This document shows, piece after piece, positions 6,620 to 11,276 of a stretch of DNA of 11,276 nucleotides. The translations under genes were made by a program, and so were the position numbers. Position 1 is the stretch's first letter; each line of letters opens with the position of its first letter. Source of the stretch: CAYGAM01 sp964347915 (GTDB lineage: Archaea > Thermoproteota > Nitrososphaeria > Nitrososphaerales > Nitrosopumilaceae); contig CAYGAM010000069.1 of assembly GCA_964347915.1 (NCBI GenBank), positions 1 through 11,276 of the forward strand, written 5' to 3'. The notes beneath the pieces were generated by a model. It was not told the DNA's origin and searched no databases. It worked only from the letters and a program-made list of their open reading frames with translations.

Positions 6620-7147
6620 CTATACTCCCGCTTCAAAAGACTGATAGTCAAAGCTAAACGGAGCCATTCCATACCAGTCGCCTCCCTCAAAGAACATTTT
6701 GATTATATCCTCAAGCCTTTTGGTGTCTGATTGGGCAATGTGCTTGAAGCGGCAGGCCGGATCGTCGCAGTACGCAGGAGTATCAAGATTCCATAGATCA
6801 TCCCCTGTTCTAAGAATGTGCAGTGAATTGAAGTTTTTCTGGTTGTAAAATACGATCCATGCATACGCGTTATTCTTCTCAGCATCACCGGCGGGTACAA
6901 GAGACATGGTTTCGGCCAGCGCTGTTCCCAGATCAGCGGGCGCCAGCTTGCTTGGATCAAACGGCACGGCGTCTCTCATTCTTCCCTTGCAGTAAAAAAT
7001 TTCCAGATAATCAGCGTCTGTTGTCTGGTCAGGCTTCTCAATTTCGTCCGGCGGCCTGGACGCTGGAGGCTTTAGGACGGGCTTTTGATCTGCCGGCATG
7101 GGAATTAAATTCATGCCGTGCGTCCTGTTATGAGCCATGCTGCGCAT
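6620..7147 (-). CDS. Uncharacterised soluble protein
   Basis: I do not recognise this 175-residue protein. It starts with a flexible Pro/Lys-rich stretch (about residues 12-42, ADQKPVLKPPASRPP), followed by a compact mixed domain with alternating aromatic and hydrophobic residues (DYLEIFYCKGRMRD, NAYAWIVFYNQKNFNSLHIL, DDLWNLDTPAYCDDPACRFKH) and an acidic, aromatic end (FFEGGDWYGMAPFSFDYQ). There are no membrane segments or signal peptide. CDDPAC...H might bind a metal but is not a known zinc motif. Composition and the absence of a rival frame of equal quality support a real gene. The start is ATG 7147 or ATG 7138; each has an A/T-rich box about 25 nt upstream (7168-7176 and 7160-7167). It stands alone, with repeat-bearing gaps on either side. 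Confidence 0.7.
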   Translation of the reverse strand: MRSMAHNRTHGMNLIPMPADQKPVLKPPASRPPDEIEKPDQTTDADYLEIFYCKGRMRDAVPFDPSKLAPADLGTALAETMSLVPAGDAEKNNAYAWIVFYNQKNFNSLHILRTGDDLWNLDTPAYCDDPACRFKHIAQSDTKRLEDIIKMFFEGGDWYGMAPFSFDYQSFEAGV

Positions 7148-7159
7148 TATGCTTTGGCG

Positions 7160-7176
7160 TATTTTAGTTTATGAAA
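7160..7176 (-). promoter_or_regulatory. TATA-like boxes of the uncharacterised gene
   Basis: On the minus strand CTAAAATA (7167-7160) is centred about 25 nt before ATG 7138, and TTTCATAAA (7176-7168) about 25 nt before ATG 7147. Either could direct a leaderless transcript; the sequence does not decide between them. Confidence 0.4.
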
Positions 7177-7225
7177 ATGCCCTGTCTTGTTCCCCGACTT
7201 TAGTACGTTCCGGCGCCAGGCTTCC

Positions 7226-7342
7226 ATGCCGCTGAGAGTCTGCAGAGGATGCAGTCCCAAGCACGGCGGCATTCGGCATTGCATTTTGAAGCTGCGATGC
7301 AGTGCGTGCAGGCGCTTATTGCGGCGCATCTTGTCAGAGTGA
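7226..7342 (+). CDS. Possible 38-residue zinc-ribbon microprotein
   Basis: ATG 7226 opens a 38-codon frame ending at TGA 7340-7342. The product is very basic and carries CRGC, 15 residues, then CSAC, with an extra His and Cys between (KHGGIRHC) and a basic helical tail (RRLLRRILSE). The spacing resembles the zinc knuckle of archaeal ribosomal protein S14, though it is clearly not that protein. A weak TATA-like CTTTAGT (7197-7203) is centred 26 nt upstream. Against it: the DNA here is rich in TGCA words, which yield cysteine codons in several frames on both strands, so the motif may be accidental. It shares no operon with its neighbours. Confidence 0.3.
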   Translation: MPLRVCRGCSPKHGGIRHCILKLRCSACRRLLRRILSE

Positions 7343-7383
7343 TATGCAAAAGCGGGTACGCTCTAGCGTCATAGCCTGCGAAA

Positions 7384-7677
7384 CTAAAAACAATGGTCCG
7401 CTCCAGCGGCGGCTGCCTCATTGTAGTAATCGCAGTTGAGGCATATAGTCCATTCCCTCCACTTGTAATGCAGTGCAGATTTTTTGCACTTTGGACATCT
7501 TTGCTGCCGGCGTTCGACTAATCGCGTAAGAGCCTCTTTAATCTCCCTTGTCCTGCTTTTTCCATATGCGGCAATCAGCTTCCTGGCTACAACCCTAATT
7601 ATCCAAGCCAGTGTCAAAATCGGCACGATGACAACAAATGCGATGACAAGCCCGACTAGTATCAATTCTATCGCCAT
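7384..7677 (-). CDS. Small membrane-anchored zinc-ribbon protein
   Basis: From ATG 7677 the protein has 97 residues. Residues 5-27 form one strongly hydrophobic segment (ELILVGLVIAFVVIVPILTL), followed by a basic amphipathic helix (about 28-60) and a C-terminal zinc ribbon CPKC...CLNC with 14 residues between the pairs (C61, C64, C79, C82). By the positive-inside rule the basic helix and ribbon should face the cytoplasm. A longer reading from ATG 7722 exists, but a clear TATA box (7699-7706) lies 26-27 nt before 7677, inside that extension, so the shorter form is preferred. The function is unknown; ribbons of this sort bind nucleic acid or protein. The gene is divergent from PRPP synthase. 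Confidence 0.72.
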   Translation of the reverse strand: MAIELILVGLVIAFVVIVPILTLAWIIRVVARKLIAAYGKSRTREIKEALTRLVERRQQRCPKCKKSALHYKWREWTICLNCDYYNEAAAAGADHCF

Positions 7678-7698
7678 GCATATGCCATGTACTGCATC

Positions 7699-7706
7699 AC
7701 ATATAA
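7699..7706 (-). promoter_or_regulatory. TATA box of the zinc-ribbon membrane protein gene
   Basis: ACATATAA on the plus strand (TTATATGT on the minus strand) is centred 26-27 nt before ATG 7677, an ideal leaderless spacing. Confidence 0.6.
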
Positions 7707-7821
7707 CCCAAAAACGGCGCATGCAGATGCCTGGCCCTGCATGACTTTATTCCTAAAATGAGCCGGCTTGCGCATGGGCCGGACAAAAGAGGCAGGCTCT
7801 TGCCGCAGCGTACTGTAGTTC

Positions 7822-7832
7822 AAAATTTAAAG
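7822..7832 (+). promoter_or_regulatory. TATA-like box of PRPP synthase
   Basis: AAAATTTAAAG is centred near 7828, about 29 nt before TTG 7857. It supports the internal TTG rather than ATG 7758 as the translation start. Confidence 0.5.
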
Positions 7833-7856
7833 AACGCCTTTGATTCTATTCTCATA

Positions 7857-8753
7857 TTGAATGATGTTACAGTTCTTGCAGGCTCGGCGTCTTTTGATCT
7901 TGCCAAAAAGATTGCCCGAAAGATTGGCGCATCGTTTACCGGCGCCAAGGCTAAAACGTTTCCAGACGGCGAGGTCAAGATCACGCTTGGGTCAGATATC
8001 AAGGGCGGAAGGGTCGTGGTAATCCAGTCCATGCATCCTCCCGTAGACTCTAATCTAGTGCAGGCGCTGCTCATGATATCAAGGGCGGCCGAGTCTGCAT
8101 CGGATGTTACGCTGGTCGCGCCGTACCTGGGCTATGCAAGGCAGGACAGGGCGTTTCTGCCCAGGGAGATTGTTACAATAAAGGCCGTTGCAAAGGTTCT
8201 CAAGGCGGCAGGCGCGTCCAGGCTGATTACAGTGGACATTCACAGCAATGAGGCACTGGGGCATTTTGCGTTTCCTGCTGCAAGCGTTTCCGGCACCGCT
8301 GCGCTTGCAAAGCACTTTGCAGGGGCCGATCTGCGGGATCCCATAGTAGTCTCGCCTGACTCAGGGGGCGGGGAGCGCGCGCGCAAGTTTGCTGATATCT
8401 GCAAGTGGGACAGCATCGCGCTGGAAAAAAACCGTGACAGAAGAACTGGAAGAGTCAGCATATCAACGCCGCGCCTGGACGACGTCAGAGGCAGGGACAT
8501 AATGCTAGTTGACGACATGATCAGCACGGGCGGCAGCATGATAAAGTCCGCCGAATTTCTCAAATGGTGCGGCTGCGGCGATATCCATGCCGCAGGAACG
8601 CATGCGCTGCTGATAGGAGACGCGGCAGAGCGGATGCGGGCGGCAGGCATATCCGGCATAACGTGCGCAAATACCATCCCAGGCCCCCACAGCACAGTGG
8701 ATGTGTCATCCGCGCTTGCAGCAGAGCTCAAGAGTATGGCTCTTCTGGAATGA
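7857..8753 (+). CDS. prs: Ribose-phosphate pyrophosphokinase (PRPP synthase)
   Basis: The enzyme transfers pyrophosphate from ATP to ribose 5-phosphate, giving PRPP for nucleotide, histidine and tryptophan synthesis in the cytoplasm. From TTG 7857 the protein is 298 residues, close to other archaeal forms. Motifs are complete: TVLAGSASFDLAKKIA at the N-terminus, FPDGEVKI (about 35-42), YARQDRAF (93-100, ATP site), VDIHSNEALGHF (metal/ATP site), SPDSGGGERA, the catalytic loop EKNRDRRTGRV, and the PRPP loop VDDMISTGGSM (218-228). The frame is open back to ATG 7758, adding 33 residues, but that extension shows no family similarity and contains the TATA-like box at 7822-7832. It is the first of three plus-strand genes; a 52-nt gap separates it from the RNase Z start, which has its own TATA-like box. 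Confidence 0.95.
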   Translation: MNDVTVLAGSASFDLAKKIARKIGASFTGAKAKTFPDGEVKITLGSDIKGGRVVVIQSMHPPVDSNLVQALLMISRAAESASDVTLVAPYLGYARQDRAFLPREIVTIKAVAKVLKAAGASRLITVDIHSNEALGHFAFPAASVSGTAALAKHFAGADLRDPIVVSPDSGGGERARKFADICKWDSIALEKNRDRRTGRVSISTPRLDDVRGRDIMLVDDMISTGGSMIKSAEFLKWCGCGDIHAAGTHALLIGDAAERMRAAGISGITCANTIPGPHSTVDVSSALAAELKSMALLE

Positions 8754-8770
8754 CGCCTGGCCAGGCATAT

Positions 8771-8778
8771 CCATAAAA
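8771..8778 (+). promoter_or_regulatory. TATA-like box of RNase Z
   Basis: CCATAAAA is centred about 31 nt before TTG 8806. This suggests that RNase Z and the sirtuin can be transcribed separately from PRPP synthase. Confidence 0.4.
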
Positions 8779-8805
8779 CCCGGCTCCTTGTATCATACAG
8801 CATAC

Positions 8806-9699
8806 TTGAAGATTGTATTCCTGGGAACATCAAGCGCCCTTCCGACCAGAGAGCGCGGGCTCTCATGCACATGCATAGTGCGCGAAGGGCAGGTGCTGAT
8901 GTTTGACGCGGGCGAGGGCGCCCAGACGGCGTACCTCAAGGCGCGGCTCGGATGGAACAGGCCGATGAAGATCTTTATCACGCACATGCACGGCGACCAC
9001 TGCATAGGACTTTTAGGACTGCTGCAGAGCATGTCCATGAGAGGCAGGACGAAGCCTCTGGAAATTTACGGGCCCATGGGCGTAGACGAGTTCGTATCGG
9101 CAAACGTCAGGATACTCAGGTTCGGCCTCGCGTTTCCCATAATGATAAGGGCGGTAGAAGAGGGAGAGATGCTGGACGGGGGCAGCTATGCTGTCTCGGC
9201 ATGCAGATCGGCCCATGCCATTGAATCCTACGCGTACCGGCTGCAGGAAAAGCCGAAGCGAAGATTCAGCAGGGAGAAAGCAATGGCTCTCGGCGTCCCC
9301 GAAGGCAGGCTGTGGGGCAGGCTGCAGCGGGGCGAGGATGTCAAGGCGGGCGGGCGCGTCGTAAAGCCGGACGATGTCATGGGAGAGCCGCAGCGCGGCA
9401 AGGGCATCGGCATATCCGGGGACACCAGGCCGACGGACGAGCTGAAGAGCTTTTTTTCAGAGTGCGACTGGCTGGTATTCGACTCTACATTTGCGGACAG
9501 CTTGAAGCAGCAGGCTCTTGCAAAGTTTCACTCTACTGCCAGGGAGGCTGCCGTTCTTGCAAGAGACGCAGGAGCAGTTCATCTCATACTGACTCACTTT
9601 TCTGCCAGGTATGACGATGTGCAGCAGCTGGTTGACGAGGCGGGGAGCGTTCATGGTTCTGTTTTGGCAGCAAAAGATCTGATGGAGATTGATGTCTGA
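8806..9699 (+). CDS. rnz: Ribonuclease Z (tRNase Z, tRNA 3'-end endonuclease)
   Basis: A metallo-beta-lactamase-fold endonuclease that removes 3' trailers from precursor tRNAs. From TTG 8806 the protein has 297 residues, typical for archaea, and begins LKIVFLGTSSALPT, the standard N-terminus. Metal ligands are visible: THMHGDH (H60, H62, D64, H65), H137 in RSAHAIESYAYR, D206 in ISGDTRPT, and H264 in LTHFSARY; the tRNase Z HST motif is at 242-244. Residues 148-200 (KPKRRFSREKAMALGVPEG) match the family segment that follows the exosite. No in-frame ATG lies between the prs stop and the conserved region; TTG 8788 is an alternative. Its last eight bases overlap the start of the sirtuin gene, indicating a joint transcript. 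Confidence 0.94.
   Translation: MKIVFLGTSSALPTRERGLSCTCIVREGQVLMFDAGEGAQTAYLKARLGWNRPMKIFITHMHGDHCIGLLGLLQSMSMRGRTKPLEIYGPMGVDEFVSANVRILRFGLAFPIMIRAVEEGEMLDGGSYAVSACRSAHAIESYAYRLQEKPKRRFSREKAMALGVPEGRLWGRLQRGEDVKAGGRVVKPDDVMGEPQRGKGIGISGDTRPTDELKSFFSECDWLVFDSTFADSLKQQALAKFHSTAREAAVLARDAGAVHLILTHFSARYDDVQQLVDEAGSVHGSVLAAKDLMEIDV
9684..9687 (+). promoter_or_regulatory. Shine-Dalgarno-like site for the sirtuin gene
   Basis: GGAG lies four bases before ATG 9692, inside the end of the RNase Z gene. It is one of few such sites in the window, as expected for an internal operon gene among mostly leaderless transcripts. The spacing is short. Confidence 0.35.
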
Positions 9700-10411
9700 A
9701 AGAGCGGCGCGCGCAATCAGGGATGCGGAAAGGTTTGCATTTGTTACCGGCGCAGGCATCTCTGCTGAGAGCGGAATTCCCACATTCAGAGGCAAAGACG
9801 GCTACTGGCGAAATTATGACGCGATGAAGCTGGCCTCAATTGACGCGTTTTACGAGAATCCCAGGCTTGTGTGGGAATGGTATCAGGACAGGCGGCGCGG
9901 CATGCTTGCAGCAGAGCCGAATGCGGGACATTACGCCATAGCAGAGATTGAGCGGCGCAAAAGCGCGGCAGTTCTGACGCAGAACATTGACGGGCTGCAC
10001 CAGCGCGCCGGCAGCCGCAGGGTAACGGAGCTGCACGGCAGCATAATGAGGACAAAATGCACCGAGTGCGATTTCATGGAAGATGCGGCATCAGACTATG
10101 CAGCGCTTCCGCCAAAGTGCAGGTGCGGCGCCAATCTTCGGCCCGATGTAGTGTGGTTTGGTGAGGACCTGCCGCAGGACGCGTGGAGGCTGGCAGTAGC
10201 GGAATCCAAAAGCTGCGATGTCATGGTCATAGCTGGAACATCGCTTGAGGTGTCTCCGGCAAACATGCTGCCGCATTATGCCGCGCAAAACAACGCCCTG
10301 CTGATTGAGATAAATCCGCAGGATACTGCCATGTCAGGGATGATGGATTTGTGCGTGCGAGAGCGGTCCGCAGCCGCGCTCCCAATGCTGGCGGAAATTG
10401 TCAGGACATGA
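9692..10411 (+). CDS. NAD-dependent protein deacylase, sirtuin family (class III-like)
   Basis: The 239-residue protein has all sirtuin motifs: the NAD-binding GAGISAESGIPTFRG (20-34), TQNIDGLHQRAG (96-107), catalytic H115 in ELHGS, the zinc site CTEC...CRC (C123, C126, C143, C145), PDVVWFGEDLP, and GTSLEVSPANMLP. Sirtuins remove acyl groups from lysines while consuming NAD. WYQDRR (Y64, R67) follows an NPRLVWEWY helix, matching the Tyr-x-x-Arg pair that in SIRT5 and bacterial CobB recognises acidic acyl groups, so desuccinylase activity is plausible besides deacetylation. Start ATG 9692 was chosen over TTG 9689 because of the GGAG site and the overlap with RNase Z. It converges with the next gene, leaving two bases between the stop codons. 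In archaea the chromatin protein Alba is a known sirtuin substrate; the target here is unknown. Confidence 0.94.
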   Translation: MSERAARAIRDAERFAFVTGAGISAESGIPTFRGKDGYWRNYDAMKLASIDAFYENPRLVWEWYQDRRRGMLAAEPNAGHYAIAEIERRKSAAVLTQNIDGLHQRAGSRRVTELHGSIMRTKCTECDFMEDAASDYAALPPKCRCGANLRPDVVWFGEDLPQDAWRLAVAESKSCDVMVIAGTSLEVSPANMLPHYAAQNNALLIEINPQDTAMSGMMDLCVRERSAAALPMLAEIVRT

Positions 10412-10413
10412 GT

Positions 10414-10923
10414 TTACTGGACATCGTACTCTCGCGCGAACTGCACATTGCCGTGCTCTTGGTGCGATACTGATACGGATACGGTAACCGAGTCGTCCGC
10501 TACTTCAAGGTCGGGCGTGGTAAGCGTCGAGCACTGGCACTGCCCGCTGAATATCTGGCCTCTGCTGTCGCTTATTTCAAGCGTGACTTGGTCGGTCTGC
10601 TCTAGCGTATCCTCGTACACTATTGTTATTGTGCCGTCGGCATTCTCGTTCATTTCCAGCCGCAGCGACTCAAATTCCAGGCTCTGCGTATCCGAGCCTG
10701 GCGACGTCAGAACATCCAATACGCCGGTTATTGTTCCAAATGGATCGCCTGCCGGATCCTGGGTCTCATCGTCAATGTCGTCTATCTTATCCGCCGCATC
10801 CCGCACTCCTTCGGTGGTGGTCTGAACCATGCTCCTGTCCACTGATACGTCTGGAATAAGATGCGGGTAAAAGTAGGCTATTGCTGCTATTGCTACTCCT
10901 ATCAGAATCAGCTTGCCGATCAT
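10414..10923 (-). CDS. Acidic membrane-anchored or secreted protein, function unknown
   Basis: I do not recognise this 169-residue protein. Residues 3-24 (GKLILIGVAIAAIAYFYPHL) form an uncleaved-looking signal anchor. The rest is strongly acidic, poor in lysine, and first disordered (DDIDDETQDPAGDP), then rich in beta-strand patterns (TITIVYEDTLEQTDQVTLEI, DSVTVSVSVSHQEHGNV), suggesting a small extracytoplasmic beta-sandwich. Two cysteines (CQC) could bond or bind metal. The start ATG 10923 directly precedes the hydrophobic segment, and a TATA-like box lies about 33 nt upstream. It converges tail to tail with the sirtuin gene, so no shared operon. Similar anchored acidic proteins are common in marine archaea; this comparison is general, not a family assignment. 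Confidence 0.7.
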   Translation of the reverse strand: MIGKLILIGVAIAAIAYFYPHLIPDVSVDRSMVQTTTEGVRDAADKIDDIDDETQDPAGDPFGTITGVLDVLTSPGSDTQSLEFESLRLEMNENADGTITIVYEDTLEQTDQVTLEISDSRGQIFSGQCQCSTLTTPDLEVADDSVTVSVSVSHQEHGNVQFAREYDVQ

Positions 10924-10952
10924 TATACGTTATAGTATGCGCGCTGTTTCAG

Positions 10953-10959
10953 TATAAAG
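10953..10959 (-). promoter_or_regulatory. TATA-like box of the acidic membrane protein gene
   Basis: TATAAAG on the plus strand reads CTTTATA on the minus strand, centred about 33 nt before ATG 10923. This predicts a leader of only a few bases. Confidence 0.45.
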
Positions 10960-10967
10960 TTTGTTTT

Positions 10968-11090
10968 ATGCTGCGCGACTGGAGTCTGTCTGATTTGCGC
11001 AAACGGGCTCAGGGTACGCATGAAGGAGAGGCGGCCTCAACAGGCTACGCAATTCCAATTTTTCACAAGTTCATTCCAAGACGAGATTAG
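10968..11090 (+). CDS. Possible 40-residue small protein
   Basis: ATG 10968 opens a 40-codon frame ending at TAG 11088-11090. The basic product starts with an amphipathic helix (LRDWSLSDLRKRA) and ends in IFHKFIPRRD. A TATA-like TTATAG (about 10930-10935) sits upstream at a distance giving a leader of about 8 nt. No family is recognised, and the frame could be chance; it is the best reading in an otherwise empty 350-nt gap. Confidence 0.25.
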   Translation: MLRDWSLSDLRKRAQGTHEGEAASTGYAIPIFHKFIPRRD

Positions 11091-11100
11091 GGCCTGATGA

Positions 11101-11150
11101 TGCAAGATTTTGATCTGCTTCGGCAGAATAGTGCGTTGTCACAAAATGCC
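11101..11150 (+). repeat. Second copy of the dispersed repeat, with a UUCG hairpin
   Basis: This block aligns with 6472-6522: 25 of the first 29 bases agree, and both end in CAAAATGCC. Inside, TCTGC-TTCG-GCAGA (11114-11127) forms a 5-bp stem closed by a UUCG tetraloop, an especially stable RNA loop. The 6472 copy keeps the TTCG but its stem is broken, and it has another hairpin nearby instead. Confidence 0.55.
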
Positions 11151-11244
11151 GGGGGTGTGTAAAGGCCAATTTGGTGCTAATTTTAGTAAAAAGATTTAAG
11201 GCTGACTAACAGATGTTTAGATCTATTATCCTGAAATCAGTTCG

Positions 11245-11254
11245 CTATATAAAG
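11245..11254 (+). promoter_or_regulatory. Strong TATA box for a gene starting at the right edge
   Basis: CTATATAAAG is the best TATA box in the window, centred 24 nt before ATG 11274-11276, the last three bases. A leaderless plus-strand gene evidently starts at the edge; nothing of its product can be read. The stretch 11151-11244 before it is A/T-rich and shows no gene. Confidence 0.6.
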
Positions 11255-11276
11255 AGCAACTTAGAAAAACGGTATG

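Noticed and set aside
7147..7421. Two Cys-rich minus-strand frames in the gap between the uncharacterised gene and the zinc-ribbon membrane protein
   Set aside because: One overlaps the end of the downstream-coded zinc-ribbon gene; their cysteines come from the TGCA-rich composition, and no promoter fits.
7758..7856. ATG 7758 as start of PRPP synthase
   Set aside because: It would add 33 basic residues not seen in the family, and the TATA-like box lies inside this segment.
8701..8805. ATG 8701 as start of RNase Z
   Set aside because: It would overlap the prs coding end by over 50 nt and add residues before the standard LKIVFLG N-terminus.
8240..8872. Long minus-strand frame (about 210 codons) opposite PRPP synthase and RNase Z
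   Set aside because: It lies antisense to conserved motifs of prs; the composition is rich in Ser, Ala and Arg as expected of a mirror frame, and it has no recognisable domain.
6451..11150. Dispersed repeat as a CRISPR array
   Set aside because: Copies are few, imperfect and kilobases apart, without regular spacers or cas genes.

Overview
The window looks like a moderately GC-rich archaeal chromosome, most likely a Thaumarchaeote (Nitrososphaerota, ammonia-oxidiser lineage). This rests on the gene types (archaeal type I glutamine synthetase, short archaeal PRPP synthase, archaeal RNase Z, small zinc-ribbon membrane protein), on A/T-rich TATA-like boxes centred about 25-30 nt upstream of start codons with almost no Shine-Dalgarno sequences (leaderless transcription), and on apparent UUG starts. 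The assignment is inference; no rRNA or ammonia-oxidation gene is present.

Left part (1-2165): the N-terminus of a possible minus-strand gene runs off the left edge. It is followed by a minus-strand AbiE-type (type IV) toxin-antitoxin pair: AbiEi-like antitoxin (1169-1810) and AbiEii-like nucleotidyltransferase toxin (201-1172), overlapping by ATGA. The pair is more A+T-rich than the rest, has palindromes and short iterations in its promoter, and is bracketed by a 13-bp inverted repeat. It is the clearest accessory module here. A gene-free stretch (1861-2165) separates it from the core genes.

Middle part (2166-7147): glutamine synthetase (minus, UUG start) is divergent from a PIN-like nuclease with a large insertion (plus). 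After a repeat-bearing gap comes a lysine-2,3-aminomutase-family radical SAM/PLP enzyme (minus) whose lysine-binding aspartates appear to be replaced. Its upstream gap holds an imperfect repeat and a cluster of palindromes. Next is an unrecognised soluble protein (minus).

Right part (7148-11276): a possible zinc-ribbon microprotein, a membrane-anchored zinc-ribbon protein (minus), then a plus-strand run of PRPP synthase, RNase Z and a class III-like sirtuin. RNase Z and the sirtuin overlap by 8 nt. The sirtuin converges with an acidic membrane-anchored or secreted protein of unknown function. The right end carries a small ORF, a second copy of the dispersed repeat with a UUCG hairpin, and a strong TATA box whose gene begins with the last three bases.

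The core genes connect loosely through nitrogen assimilation (glutamine), nucleotide precursor supply (PRPP), tRNA 3' maturation and NAD-dependent deacylation, but only RNase Z and the sirtuin are physically coupled. I see no rRNA, tRNA, CRISPR array or recognisable insertion sequence.
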